Made by a program: the position numbers and the translations under genes. 64,000 nt of DNA, taken from positions 16,864,880 to 16,928,879 of the forward strand of contig CM041295.1 of the NCBI GenBank assembly GCA_023052935.1, in the 5' to 3' direction. The notes beneath the pieces are model-generated. The model was not told the DNA's origin and searched no databases. It worked only from the letters and a program-made list of their open reading frames with translations. Positions 42,319-54,289 of the stretch are shown here, in pieces; position 1 is the stretch's first letter; every line of letters begins with the position of its first letter. The stretch comes from Piezodorus guildinii. Lineage: Eukaryota; Arthropoda; Insecta; Hemiptera; Pentatomidae.

Positions 42319-44650
42319 TCGGTTCAGCTTCCGGGCAGCGGGTGTACCGATCTGCCATAGTAAGGCAATAACGTTTACTATCCGATGTCGGTAGAGGTCC
42401 GATTATATCGACATGAATGTGCTCAAATCGACCAGCTGGTGCGAAGATGCCGGGAGCTGAAACTGTGTGTCTATGGATTTTCGAGCGTTGACAAGCGATG
42501 CAGCTTCGGGTCCAAGTCGTTATGTCAGAATTCATATTCGGCCAGAAGAATCTCTGAGACACCAGGCGGCGTGTCCCTCGGATTCCAGGATGGCTGAACT
42601 CGTGAATCTTCTTAACGATGTTCTGACGCAGAGAAGTAGGAACATATGGTCGGGCTTTCGAAGTTGTGAAGTCACAAAGAAGTGGCTTGTTCGAGTGCGG
42701 GAGTTCGACCAGTTTCAAACGCAAGTTCGGGTTCCGAAGTAACTCGGGAATCAGCGGGTCTTCCTGCTGGGCTTCGACAATGCTCTCCATATCATTCGGG
42801 CTGCGAATTTCCTCTAACCTTGACAAAGTATCGGCCACTTTGTTTTCTTCTCCCGAAACATGTCGGATATCACATGTGAATTGGCTAATGAAGTTCACAT
42901 AGCGAATCCTCATGGGTGTTGCTGTTCCGGGCTTCTGATAGAAGGCATAAACCAGAGGTTTATGGTCAGTGAGAATACTGAAAACTCTTCCTTCGATGCA
43001 AGGCCTGAAATGCTTGACTGCGTTAAAGATAGCGGTGAGTTCGCGGTCGTAGGTGGAGTATCCCTGTTGAGCTGCCGTAAGAGCTCTTGAGAAGAATCCT
43101 AAGGGTCTCCAATGTTGTCCTTCTCGTTGTTGAAGAACTGCTCCCATCGCTGTGTTGGAAGCATCACAAGCGAGAGAGACTTCAGCATCAGACGATGGAT
43201 GCGCGAGTGTGACTGCTTCTCGAATGTTCTGCTGGCATCTGGCAAAGGCTTCTTCAGCTTCAGGAGTCCATTCGATTGGCGTTCTATCATTCTTCTTACT
43301 GTTGCCAATCAGAGCATGTAGAGTGCGCTGAACTTCTGCTGCCTTGGGGAGGCATCTTCTGTAGAAGTTGATCATCCCCAGAAAGCGTCGAAGATGGCCC
43401 TTGGTAGCAGGACGTGGAAATTCGGCGATTTCGTCGACCTTACTCGGGAGAGGTTTGATGCCCTGCGAGGTAACAAGGAAGCCAAGAAACTCGACTTCGT
43501 CCTTGCAGAACGTCGACTTGAGCGGGTTGATAGTCAATCCATGCTGGTCCAGTCGTCTAAAGACTTCTTCCAAGTGGGTGCGATGTTCTTCCTCCGACGA
43601 TGAAGCTATCAGAATGTCATCCAGATAGACGAAAGCATACGGTAGGGCGAGAATGCTGTCCATCAAGCGTTGAAAGGTCTGCGCTGCGTTGCGGAGTCCG
43701 AAGCACATCACCTTGAATTCGAAGAGGCCGAAAGGAGTGATAACTGCAGTCTTCGGAACGTCTTCTTCAGCAACAGGTATCTGGTAGTATGCCCGTTTGA
43801 GATCCACCTTACTGAAGATTGTCTTTCCAAAGAGGTTGGTGTTGAGAGATTGGATGTTAGGAACGCTGTATCTATCAGGCACAGTCTGGGCGTTGAGACG
43901 GCGGTAGTCTCCACAAAATCTCATTGAGCCCTCCTTCTTTGTTACTATGAGGAGTGGGCTAGCCCAGGGGCTACTTGAAGGCCTGCAGATTCCCTCATCT
44001 ACCATCTTCAGGAATTCTTCCCTGGCGGCGTTGTATCGCTCAGGTGGAAGGCGCCTGGCTTTGGAGGTGACTGGAGCTCCCTTCGTTTCAATAAAATGCT
44101 TGATTGCATGCTTCGCCTCCTGTGGTACCGTAGATGGGCGAGTTATAGCTGGGTATTTGCGTAAAAGCTCATAATACCACTCGCCACTAGGTACAGAATA
44201 AACGGAAGGTGTGTTGTTATGTTTAAGACTGCCCTTGGATGTGAGACCTGTCTTGGCGTCTACGAGCTGTCGGCCCTTGAGATCGACCAGGATGTGGTGA
44301 AAGAAGAGGAAGTCTGCTCCGATGATCGGGTTGTTGACGTCGGCGATGATGAAAGACCACCGAAGAGGGCGACGAAGACCAACGTTAAGTATCTTCTTCA
44401 CTTCACCATAGGTCTTTATCGGTGTACCGTTGGCTGCAAAAAGGGTGAAATTGGCGGGTGTTTTTCGATCTCGTCTCCGTGCTGGGAAGACCGATATTGA
44501 CGCTCCAGTGTCGACTAAATATCGTTCTCCAGTTGCTATGTCCGCGACGAATAATCGGCGGTGGTTGATATCAGCGACGGAGTCCGCCTTCTCAGTCGCT
44601 GAGATTAGTTTCCCTTTTGCGATGGTTTCCAGCTGCAGGGTTGTTGGCAT
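42110..44650 (-). pseudogene. Gypsy 2 Pol: protease, RT, RNase H, integrase N half
   Basis: 846 codons. Protease [13 protein letters not shown] near residues 45-57. [44 protein letters not shown] (Asp) and [13 protein letters not shown] (Asp pair). RNase [16 protein letters not shown] and [11 protein letters not shown]. Integrase: H2C2 finger ([10 protein letters not shown] ... CIACQRSK) and HVDIIGPL (Asp 1). The frame overlaps gag by 46 nt at -1. It turns out of frame near 42235 just before the second catalytic Asp. Confidence 0.93.
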
Positions 44651-45417
44651 TTCTTAGCCTTCTCCCGGAAGTTGCGGTGGTAGTAGCATAGTTTACGACT
44701 TTTGCTACGCGATCGGTTCCGTCCTTGGTCACGAGATGTCGATCTGCTCCTTCTTAAGCTAGCCATTTCGTTTTGGAGCTCATTTATTTGCAGGCTCAGC
44801 TTCTCGAATTTCTCCTCAAGTTGAGTTGCGAAGGAAGAAGAAGAAGAACGGGGTTGCGGTGTGTGTGTGGTCACCTGACTGACACTGGACTCATATACCT
44901 CAGCTATGCGGTCGGCAATCTCTGCCAGCTTATCGAGGGATGTTTCCGAAGTTACAGCCAGTGTTGCCTGCATCCTTTCTGGTAGTGCTTTCAGCCACAT
45001 ATTCCTAAGTAATTCGGGGGAAACAGAACTGCCTGCCAGCCGTTTTAATTCATTTAAAAATTGAGATGGCCGTTCCCCGTCGGCGAGGTGCTTGTCCTCC
45101 AATAAACGCCTAATACGCTGATTTTCGGACTCGGCGTAAGTGGAAATAAGCCTTTCCTTAAGGGCTTCATATGGCTCTGTAGGTGGGTTTTTCACCAAGT
45201 CGGAGACTTGTTTTAGAATTTCAAATTCTAAATTCGCCACCACTATTTGAAATTTTATTCTTGAGCTCACGACTTTTGATGTGGCAAATACAGCATCGGC
45301 CTGGCAAAACCATAATTCTGGGTCAGCCCTCCAGAATGTAGGGATTCTAATATTAGTATGTGCACTAGCACTTACCTCTAAATCTGCTGGCTTCTTATCC
45401 ATCTTTTCCGTCATCAC
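44605..45417 (-). CDS. Gypsy 2 Gag (270 aa), intact
   Basis: Starts [20 protein letters not shown], then the capsid-like region with [60 protein letters not shown] and [11 protein letters not shown]; a predicted coiled coil ([20 protein letters not shown]); an Arg/Ser-rich linker; and the [19 protein letters not shown] motif, a Cys-His-Cys-Cys finger specific to the CsRn1/Kabuki type. No breaks. Ends TAA at 44605 right after a slippery heptamer. Start chosen as the first Met, 13 nt from the PBS; a second Met follows at once. Confidence 0.9.
   Translation of the reverse strand: MMTEKMDKKPADLEVSASAHTNIRIPTFWRADPELWFCQADAVFATSKVVSSRIKFQIVVANLEFEILKQVSDLVKNPPTEPYEALKERLISTYAESENQRIRRLLEDKHLADGERPSQFLNELKRLAGSSVSPELLRNMWLKALPERMQATLAVTSETSLDKLAEIADRIAEVYESSVSQVTTHTPQPRSSSSSFATQLEEKFEKLSLQINELQNEMASLRRSRSTSRDQGRNRSRSKSRKLCYYHRNFREKAKKCQQPCSWKPSQKGN
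44608..44614 (-). promoter_or_regulatory. -1 frameshift slippery heptamer, gag-pol
   Basis: The minus strand reads G GGA AAC in gag codon phase, followed directly by the gag stop TAA. It lies within the 46-nt gag/pol overlap and pol is in the -1 frame. This is a canonical X XXY YYZ site. A downstream pseudoknot was not checked. Confidence 0.8.
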
Positions 45418-45430
45418 GTCGGGGTCACCA
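45414..45430 (-). promoter_or_regulatory. Gypsy 2 primer-binding site, tRNA-Trp
   Basis: The minus strand TGGTGACCCCGACGTGA is complementary to the 3' end of tRNA-Trp (…TCACGTCGGGGTCACCA). One base lies between it and the LTR. Confidence 0.88.
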
Positions 45431-45431
45431 C

Positions 45432-45801
45432 TTTGATGGATGTTGGGTAATAATAAAATAAATAAAGTTCGAAATAAAAAGTTATTTTAATTAAATAAAA
45501 AACGGTAGGAAACACAATTAAAATGATGAAAAATGAGAAATAAAAAATAAGCTTCTTTAGAATAAATTAAATTAAAAAAAAAAATGTTTTTTAAATCCAC
45601 ACACACAAAATTTTTAAAGATCCTACCACAAAACAACAAGGTACACACGATGCACACAATGCAGGTAATTGGTTGGTTACCTCAGTGTTGCAGGTAAAAA
45701 ATTAATATTAATAATTAAATTACTTTCCACCTGGCAACACTGAGAGACCTGAAAAACCGTCGTGTAACCTCCGTGTTGTGATTGACCGTGCAACCGTTAC
45801 A
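45432..45801 (-). repeat. Gypsy 2 5' LTR
   Basis: Matches 41102-41472 except for one A/C substitution near 45621 and one fewer A in a run. Confidence 0.9.
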
Positions 45802-45805
45802 ATCT

Positions 45806-47250
45806 CTTTAAAATTTACAACCCGCATCCTGATATCCTAAATCCTCATCACCTTGAATGTATTGCAGATAAACTGGATACTCCTCTACAAATGACCCTTC
45901 CTCCTAAAGCATTCCATACATCTAAAATATCAAGAATCATCCATAGTTTACCATCCCGCAAAGCTCCTGGTCATGACCTAATCACATCCTTTATCTTAAA
46001 TAATCTTCCTCAAAAAGCCATCCTATACCTCACCTACATTTACAATCCTCCTACCGACCCATTTCTCTCATATGCATTATGGGGAAAAATATTTCCCATC
46101 ATTGATTCCAATCGCATTATCCCAGATCATCAGTTTGGATTCAGGACAACCTTCTACACTATCCAGCAATGCTATCGTGTGGTGGACGTTATCTCTTCAG
46201 CATTGGAACGCAAATCGTACTGCATAGGAGCCTTCGTACATGCCTTCCTCGACATAGAACAAGCCTTTGACCGAGTATGGCACCTGGGATTGCTTTACAA
46301 ACTCCGAAAATTCCTTCCCCCTACATACTTCCTCATCATCCAATCCTACCTCTCTGATAGATCCTTCAAAGCAAATCACAATAATTCCTATTCCTCCATT
46401 TTTACTCTACATGCTCGTGTTCCTCAGGGCAGTATTCTTGGTCCCATTCTTTACACAGTCTTTAAAGCTGATATCCTAATCCATCCTTCCACCTTCCTTT
46501 CTACTTATGCTGATGACACCTGTGTATTGTCAGTCAATAATGATCCTACCATTGCCTCTCAAACCCTTCAATCCCACATCAGAGAACTTGAAGTATGGTG
46601 TCAGAATTGGAGGATGAAGATAAATTCCAATAAATCCCACCAAATAACCTTCACCCTGCCTCGTAAACCGACGACATCCTGCCCTACTGTTTTCTGCAAT
46701 AACACTCCGCTTGTCAGACTCAAACAGATCCGATATATAGGACACCATCTGGACAAACGTCTTACTTGGAGTCCTCACACAAGGCTGAAACAACAAGAAA
46801 CTGCCCGACGTTTTCGACCACTGCAACATTTACTGGACAAACGCTCAAACCTTCCGCTTAATTATTGTACAAAAGACTCATCTACATTACTATCATAAGG
46901 CCAATATGGACTTACGGAGTAGAGCTTTGGGGCTCTACTAAACCATCAAATTCTTCCCGTCTCCGATCCTTACAATCAAAAATCCTCAATGCTACTTATT
47001 TTGTCACTAATCAACTTATCCTTAAAGACTTAAATGTTCCCTATGTTGTTGATTTGGCGCGAACCAGGTACCACTCATTTTATGACAAACTCCATTCCCA
47101 CTCTAATCCATTAATTTCAAACCTTGCCACCTCAACAATCCCTGGTAATCCACCGAGGCGTCTGAAAAGAAGATGGCCCGAGACCTTCTGGTTTAGCATA
47201 GTTTTTGGAGATCTGCCATTAGGCAGTATCTCTACATGTGAATCATGACA
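45806..47250 (+). pseudogene. Jockey-B reverse transcriptase
   Basis: Open 45891-46898 (335 codons) and then 46865-47248 in another frame. RT order: ISRIIHSLPSRKAPGHDLI, a fusion (TDPFLSYALWGKIFPIIDSN) that skips part of the fingers, HQFGFRTTFYTIQQC, FLDIEQAFDRVWHLGLL (Asp), RVPQGSILGPILYTVF, STYADDTCVL (Asp pair), QIRYIGHHLDKRLTW, then after a frameshift IRPIWTYGVELWGSTKPSNS and PPRRLKRRWP. The deletion and frameshift make it inactive. Confidence 0.9.
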
Positions 47251-47439
47251 GTATAAGCTTGTATCACATTTACTGAATGTATTTTAAAATACAGTTGTAA
47301 ATATCAATAAATATATTTTTTTTTTTCAAATGACATAAATGTTGTTACTTTATTATGTAAATATATCTGTATATAAATATTTTTTCTTAATTATTTTATA
47401 TGAATGAAAGCAGGCTTAATACAAAACTTTGCTTATTTT

Positions 47440-48270
47440 TTTTCAACCGTATATACACGTTTTAGGGTCCCTTGAGTCCAAATAACCAAGTCCCGCAAAA
47501 AGGTCTATGTGTGTGTGGTAACTCATGCGCGGAAACGGTAAGTCCTATGAAACTGAAATTTCATATTTAAGACACCTATATGTATGAGATGTTACAAAAA
47601 CTTTTTCATCAAAATCGGCTTACCAAAAGAGCCACTGTATACGATGCATATTGCACCTTTTTTATGATATTCTCAAAAACGGTTCCGACGATTTTGATTA
47701 AACTCGCTATATCGATGTGAAATTTAATAGCTTAATATCATGTAGGTTTCATTTTGATTAAAATAGTCTGACAGGATTTAAATGCCGATATTTTTCCTCT
47801 ATAATACCTTTAATTTTGTACATTCCAAAAGATTAACCATATCATCTTTATGGCATTGATGAAGGACGGCTAAATATATAAATTGAATGAATTCGATACC
47901 CAACTAAAGGAAAAAAGTGAAATATTATTTTTTAATTCATTTTTTTGTTTTTGAACATAATAGCACTAATATACATGTATGATATACCGTTGGAAAGCTA
48001 AAGATTTTAGAAAAAATATCTCATAAACAAGCATTTAAAAGTTAACAGAGAGTGATGAAAAGGCGATAAAACTAAGTGATTATTTTTGATAATAATATAA
48101 TAGATTTTTTAATAAAGCACATGTTTCTATACAAATTCCATTTAAGTAATTCTTTAATGGTTTCACTCATTTTTATCTCTTACTGTATTTAAAAATTCTT
48201 AGATCGATTCTAAAAACGGAGGTATGTGAAAGTCGTGTGTTGCCTGCACCAGATTTTTAATTTAGAACCC
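47440..48270 (+). repeat. RepC copy, nearly complete
   Basis: Lacks only the first 60 or so bases. It contains every block from ACACGTTTTAGGGTCCCTTG to GTGTGTTGCCTGCACCAGAT. A good reference copy: no open frame, no TIRs. Confidence 0.85.
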
Positions 48271-48327
48271 ATAATAAAACTATAGACATGAATATCCACA
48301 AAAATCACTTTAAGTTTTGCTCAAAAA

Positions 48328-49012
48328 AATTTTTTTTTTATTTAAAGATATTTATTGATATCTACAACTGTATTATGACCTACAAGTAAATGTGATGGAT
48401 ATAGTAATCTGACATGAATTACATGAAGAGATGCCACCCATCGGCAGCACTCTAAAAATATTTTAAACTAGAAGGTCTCGGGGCCATCTTCTTTTTAGAC
48501 GCCTCGGAGGATTATCAGGAATCGAAGAGGATGATAAGATAGAAACTAATGGATTAGAGTGGAAATGGAGTTTTTCATGGAATGATTGATATCTGGTTCG
48601 GGCTATTTCAGAAACATATGGGATATTAAGGTCTTTATGGTTGAGCTTATTCGTGACAAAGTAAGGAGCGTTAAGGATTTTACGAAGGATTTTCGATTGT
48701 AGAGATTGGATACGAGAAGAATTTGATAGTTTGGTAGAGCCCCATAATTCCACTCCGTAAGTCCATATCGGTCTTACGATGGTCATATAAATAAGTCTTT
48801 TGTAATTAAGTGGAAGGTTGGAGCGTTTGTCCAGTGTGTTGAAGTAGTCGAAAACGTCGGGCAGTTTCTAGTCTTTTCAGTCTTGTATGGAGATTCCAAG
48901 TCAGACGTTTGTCAAGGTGGAGTCCGAGGTATCGAATCTGTTCAACAGGGATACAGATATCAGCTGTATAGACTGCATAAAGAACAGGCCCTAGGATGCT
49001 GCCTTGAGGAAA
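48328..49012 (-). pseudogene. Jockey-B RT missing the YADD motif
   Basis: T-rich 3' tail at 48328-48342. Minus strand: FPQGSILGPVLYAVYTADI is fused directly to CIPVEQIRYLGLHLDKRLTW, deleting the YADD segment; then VRPIWTYGVELWGSTKLSNS to PPRRLKRRWPRDLLV (48786-48463). 5'-truncated at about 49012, where mariner sequence starts. Confidence 0.85.
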
Positions 49013-49018
49013 AGAAAA

Positions 49019-49340
49019 ATCCGCGGCAGAGACGGTTAGCAAAATTTGCAGTGTGTACGGCAATGATGCCTTAAGCTTAAGAGAAAGCACCGTCCGTAAG
49101 TGGTTTGTTCGGTTCAGAATGGGAGATTTGACTTAGAAGACGCAAAGGGTCGTCTTCCAACTGTTAATAATGACCAAAATTCAAGCATTGCTCTGAGACA
49201 ACAATCACTGTACAACACAGGATATCGCAGAAACGCTGAACATATAGTATTTGCATTTTATATGCGCCAATCTGAATTTCTTATTGCAATCATCAGTAAA
49301 ACAACGCTGCGAACTTATTTTGTACAGCCCAAAAATAATT
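49019..49340 (+). pseudogene. mariner-family transposase N-terminal remnant
   Basis: Reads ETVSKICSVYGNDAL, ESTVRKWFVRFRMGDLT, then with stops TTQDIAETLNI and a HLxxxNF-like end. This is the two helix-turn-helix region of a mariner transposase, different from the 10107 family. No TIRs seen. Confidence 0.65.
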
Positions 49341-49344
49341 ATAA

Positions 49345-49895
49345 AATACCTGATTCGCTTAAAACAACATAAATACAATATTACCTAAAAGTATTACTTA
49401 AGTGCCTCCCGTTTTCCCCTCCCCTAATAAAATCTATAAAGATGCAGAATGTATGGCGTAAATATTTACATTTGGTTTGACTAACTTCCTTAAAAAGTTG
49501 CTGAAGCATTCTAGGTATGTCATTGTCTTAAATATGACGTTTCAGTATTTTACAATTCTTCGATTTGGAGCTGAAATTACTACTCAAATCTTTCTGGAGG
49601 ACTTGTACTCGGAGGGTTGTAAATCGTTCATTCCCATCGAAAATTGAAATGAAGGCTTTTCAAGATCGCAATGTTTTCCCTGACCATGTATTTTAAAAAT
49701 CGATATGTGAAAATAAATATGATGGATAGTAAGTGTGAATAAACCTAAAAGATTGTTGTACATAATAATTTCTATTGTTATGTTATTTATTCTAAAATAA
49801 ATTTCTTTTATTCGTGTTTTAAACGACGGCAACTATTCTTTTTTTATTAAGTTATAAATATATATATATTATATATATATATTCAGATTTATCTT
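49345..49895. other. Nothing recognised
   Basis: AT-rich; short (TA)n at about 49857-49880. The open frame at 49584-49832 (minus) lacks a domain. Confidence 0.4.
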
Positions 49896-49899
49896 TGGG

Positions 49900-50700
49900 A
49901 TCTCCAGAGACACCTCTGTCTCGATTCTACGAAGAGTTAAAGTGGCTTTATCCTTCCTATCGTCGCAAGTACTTTTTGGCATCCTTTTCTCTATCAAATA
50001 ATCCGATCCCGTCGTCCATCATACATCTCTGACCACCTACTATTCAAATCCTCGATTTATTCCCGCAACACTCGTGCACGGCCTTCTGATTTGTATATTC
50101 CGCCCCATCGAACCGCAGCTTTCGACAGATCTTTCATTATCCGATCATCTTCCGTATGGATCTCTATCCCTTCTCATATCCGTAACTCTAATAACCTTCC
50201 AACCTTTAAATCCCGTCTATTCAATTACTTCCTATCCATTCAGTTTCCTAGGAATCTCGACAATAACCAATTTTAAATGAGAATGTACAAATAAAAAAAA
50301 TATATTAAAAAAAATCATAGACGCGTTAATATAGAAGTTATTTTTATTTTTGTTTTTTTTAATTAGATAGGAATTGTATATAATTATTTTTTGATCAAAG
50401 CTCTGCACAGGAACAGAAGGATAATTTTATATTTTATTTTATTTTTTTAACTCCCATCTAAATTAGTTTTAAATACATATTTTTTTTTTTTGTTTCTCTC
50501 ACTCGAATTGGAATGAGAAGTCGATTTATTATATCCATCAGTTTGGTTTTATATTTTATCTTTGTCTTCTGTATTAATTTTTTACTTTACCACTGTATTT
50601 TTTTTCTTCCATTATTACTCTAAGGCATCTAAGACTTTATTCACTTTCATATCTATTATTCTGAACTTGTCCCAGAATAAATAAAGAAATTATTATTATA
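49900..50700 (+). pseudogene. CR1/L2-like ORF2 C terminus and 3' tail
   Basis: Reads RRPSYISDHLLFKSSIYSRN, then IPPHRTAAFDRSFIIRSSSV and WISIPSHIRNSNNLPTFKSR (open 50091-50276): the typical non-LTR C-terminal tail. The UTR follows with A- and T-runs and a CCCAGAATAAATAAAG-(ATT)n end. The RT domain is missing. Best copy of the family seen at 742, 2160 and 19480. Confidence 0.75.
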
Positions 50701-51424
50701 TATTAATATTGGTTGTGAGTTTGCCAGCTATCTTCCTACTTCTACTTCATTTGTTTATAAGACATCAAAATACCAATATAACAACTAAGAGCGTTACTTC
50801 CAATCATTAATTAATTTAGCTTTACATTAAAGTATCCAGTCTGATTTTTTTTTTTTTTTTTTTCGAACAAATGAGTCCCCGACAACAGGGCGAGGAACAA
50901 GGCTGACGTCAACGGCAAACTAATTCAAACTTGTCCGACAAAGCTGTAATCGAAAAGCGAACACTACCAGTCGATGCATATGACCATTATATGCTCAATC
51001 CTTTCCAACAGACCCAGTTTTTATTCAGTTTCCATGCATTTTTTATACAAAAACTAACAAAAATATAATTATTTTATTAAAACACTTAATGCAATGAAAA
51101 AAGGACATAGGTAATGGCGTACGTACCACACGGCTTCTACGTATCTCTCTTCTTGAAATCAAGTTATATATTTAAATTCAAGTTAAGTTTAACACTAAAA
51201 ACGGTAATTTTTTTACTTACCCCAATATCATGTTGTTTACTAAATTCAATGGTTCTTATTTTCACTAGCCCTTAAGATAATTTTATGTTCTAAGCCAGAG
51301 TTCCCAACTAGTGGTCGACCGATCCCCAAGGCTTGATTTTGAATTGCCAAAACGTAAAATATTTGTGAAGCCTTAATAAGAATAAGGTCTACACAAAGTC
51401 TGTATTAAACTTTCAAGTCACTGA
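50700..51424. other. Nothing recognised
   Basis: T-run at about 50846-50862; a more GC-balanced patch follows (50870-50990) without any recognised domain. Confidence 0.4.
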
Positions 51425-51640
51425 TGGTCCCCCTGAACCTCACTCCCTTTGTAAGCTTGTATCGCCTCTTTCAAATTTAGCAAACAACCTCCTCACAGTC
51501 CGTTGAAGAGGTTCCTCTTTAGTTTCCTGTACTAAACGCGTGGTTACAGTGGCTGTAAATTTTCGTTTCCAATAGTGGTGCCTCAATAAAACCAGAATTT
51601 CGTAACTTAGTGTCATTTTGAGTAAAAGAATAAATAACAA
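51425..51640 (-). pseudogene. Possible mariner-like transposase N-terminal scrap
   Basis: Minus strand LSYEILVLLRHHYWKRK, TVRRLFAKFERGDTSLQRE, stop, then GSGGPSV. The WFAKF-x-GDTSLE-x-PGSGRPS order is characteristic of mariner-like N-terminal regions. Confidence 0.55.
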
Positions 51641-51664
51641 ACAGACTGAGTCACAGAAAGTCAA

Positions 51665-52816
51665 TGTGTTTGCAAAATCATTTCATATAGTATCTGAATT
51701 AAAATTATACCAATAAAAATAACATTGCAAACGGAAAGAAAAAGAAATGTCAATCAATATCTTGAGTATTAAGAAAACGGTCATTATTTTTTACTCACTC
51801 CGATATTATAGATTCCGAATACTTTTTACACTTACTGTTCATAGAAATAAGTAGGTTTTAGTATTTCTTATGAGACATTAACAACTTTTCTGATTACAAC
51901 CTTGGGGGTGTTTTCTTCTCTAATGATCGTTCTTTAATCTAAATTACAAGTTTCCCTCCCTGGGACAAATCAAATCTGAAATTACTGAAGATATTATTGC
52001 AAGGTGCCACTTACTTAATGTTCTATGAAAGGCGATTCCTTACTTTGAGAAATTTAATTAAGTCCCGTAAGCTCTAATCTAAATAGTTGAGCTCCCGTGG
52101 GACTTTGGAATAGTAGCTTACTTCATTTATCATAAATGACTAGGGGTTAATTGTGTTATTGATGGCGTGACTATATTCAGTTCTAACCTAAGCCATGTAT
52201 AGATAACATCATTTTTAAGTCTAGTTATAATTTTCAAAATAATTTTTTTTTATTTTATGTATTCTTTGTTGCCCCTTTTTAACATGCAAAATGCTGTACA
52301 CATTTAAATTTATAAATAAATGTTAAACTTTTTTATTTACTACATTCAGAATATAATTAACCCTTTCACTCAGTCATCCTCTCTGAGAGGACATTTCATT
52401 TTATTAGCGATAATGTAGAAAGAATTGAATGTAGAATCGTTATTTTTTAATATAAATTTAAAGTTAAATTTTAGTATAGTCATAGTAACATTTTCTCTTT
52501 CTTTGTTTATTTTTCTGGGTTAAACATTATCCACGTGTGCTACCTTAATATGTCTATATATAAATTCGATTAATAGTTCTTGTAACCTGATTCCCCAGGT
52601 TCTTGGAAAGTAAAGTAACAAATTAAAAGATAACTAAACTGAACTAGTTCCTTGCCGGGCTAGGGCACAAATCTCATCAACAACTGGAGGAAAGAAACTT
52701 TATGTGACGAGCAAGGGAATAAAGTTCTAGCAGCTAGCAGTTGAAGGACTCCCTCAGCATACGAAAACAAGAGATTTAAATTTTAAATGTACATTCCAGA
52801 TGTACTAATTTATTGC
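51665..52816. other. Nothing recognised
   Basis: AT-rich with no supported feature. Confidence 0.4.
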
Positions 52817-52817
52817 T

Positions 52818-52877
<60 letters not shown>
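52817..52877. repeat. (TA)n array
   Basis: TA dinucleotide microsatellite of about 60 bp. Confidence 0.95.
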
Positions 52878-52878
<1 letters not shown>

Positions 52879-53539
52879 AGTATCAGAAGGCCTCCACAAT
52901 TGTGTGACGTTGAATACGTGTTCTTGCCAGGTAAGAGAGATGGAGATGGTGCTCGCCGCGGTAGAAGCACGAACCGTAGCACCAGGTATGGGTAACTCTG
53001 CCAGGTAGGGGGCAAACCCGCATCTAGCAATTAGCACAGGGGACTGGCTAGGATGGATAAACCCCGTGTGTTAGAAGCACAACAGCAGTGTTGGTTAGGA
53101 GTACTCATAAGTGCACATGGGTAGAAGCCATGCACCGTACCTTACCGATGATATGATGGATAAAGGGGAGAAGGTAAATGATGAAAGTTAAATAAAGATA
53201 GACCATATAAAATTAAAAAGGCAGAGATACTCTGACCTAAGGAGACACCAGGTAGGTGATCTGATTAGCTGAGCTAGCTCTTGGGGATGTTAGTCATCCA
53301 TGTCAAAAATTGATGGTGGGAGCTTTGCTCCCAGACTTGTGTTTTCGCTCTAGCTCAAATTAGCTTGAGTGGTTTATTTATTCTCATAAAATAGTCACAT
53401 AAACACAGATAATTACAATGGTGTTAATGAGTTACATTATACAATATTATTAAATTGTACGTCTTCATATATTCGGCCGGTAACCTAGGTAGCCGCCGCT
53501 AGCGCTATCTGTGAGCAAGCGTGTAAAGCATCCGCCACA

Positions 53540-53541
<2 letters not shown>
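52878..53541. other. Less AT-rich patch, unidentified
   Basis: GC-balanced sequence (52900-53160) with GTAGAAGCACGAACCGTAGC and repeated TAGAAGC motifs. No open frame with a domain, and no second copy in the window. It could be the body of an unknown repeat. Confidence 0.3.

Positions 53542-53583
<42 letters not shown>
53542..53583. repeat. (TA)n array
   Basis: TA dinucleotide microsatellite. Confidence 0.95.
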
Positions 53584-53584
<1 letters not shown>

Positions 53585-53734
53585 TGATTCATTTCACTAA
53601 TATTCTGATAATAGAGTAATTGTTGACTTATAAATTCTTGATTATGTAATATGTTATTTTTTCGATTTGAATGCTCCTGTATAGAATAAATTTATTAAAT
53701 GCAAACAAAGGTACTTAATCTATAACTTTGAAAA

Positions 53735-53974
53735 ATAATAAAAAATCTGGTGCGGGCAACGACTTTCATTTAGCTTGATTGTTAAAATAATTCAACTGCT
53801 AATACATTGAGTTTAAAAAGGTTTAGTTTCGTTGGAAACATATGTTTTAGTTTGAATAATTTAACAATATAAAATTGTTATCTACAACAGTCAGTTGTAT
53901 TATGCGCTTTTCATAAATCTATATTACATTTCACAACTTTGTGTATAAGATAATATTTTTTCTACAATCTTTAG

Positions 53975-54011
<37 letters not shown>

Positions 54012-54280
54012 CGGTTTTTATATTAAAAATTAAATTATTAAATTAAAAAATGGAAAAGTTATAGACGCTCTAAAAATATGAAATTTCGGTTTAATACAAC
54101 TTATCGTTTTTTCGCTAGACTTACCAAATGCACACACGGACACACAGACCTTTTTGCGGGACTTGATTATTTGAACTCAGGGGACCCTAAAACATGTATA
54201 TCCGTTGAAATCTAGAATTAAAAAATTTTACGATCACACTACTTTCCCTCAATATGTATTTCATATATAGGTCAGTAAAA
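53735..54280 (-). repeat. RepC copy, inverted, with an internal (TA)n
   Basis: Complement of RepC from AAATCTGGTGCGGGCAACGA to TTTACGATCACACTACTTTC; (TA)n at 53976-54009 replaces part of the middle. Confidence 0.75.
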
Positions 54281-54289
54281 GTAAAAATG

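Larger units (their letters stand above)
41102..45801 (-). mobile_element. CsRn1/Kabuki-like Ty3/gypsy element 2, nearly intact
   Basis: A minus-strand element with LTRs of about 370 bp, PBS, gag, pol and PPT. TSD ATCT at 41098-41101 and 45802-45805. The tRNA-Trp primer site and CHCC-type Gag motif are the published hallmarks of the CsRn1/Kabuki clade. The LTRs differ by one substitution and a one-base A-run change, so it is young. One frameshift in integrase is the only coding defect I see. Confidence 0.92.
40440..47325 (+). mobile_element. Jockey-B copy split by gypsy element 2
   Basis: The left half, 40440-41101, and right half, 45806-47325, are one retrotransposon interrupted by the LTR element and its ATCT duplication. 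Without it the copy is about 2.2 kb and ends in an A/T-rich 3' tail at about 47325. It is the most complete Jockey-B copy here, containing part of the endonuclease. Confidence 0.88.

Noticed and set aside
42385..44657. Plus-strand frames across gypsy 2
   Set aside because: Antisense shadows of the minus-strand Pol.
52380..52415. TCCTCTCTGAGAGGA hairpin considered as a regulatory stem-loop
   Set aside because: Short, isolated and without adjacent gene; expected by chance in 64 kb.
52776..53037. Open frames containing Tyr-Ile repeats
   Set aside because: They are translations of a (TA)n microsatellite; the same applies at 23929, 27371 and 62010.
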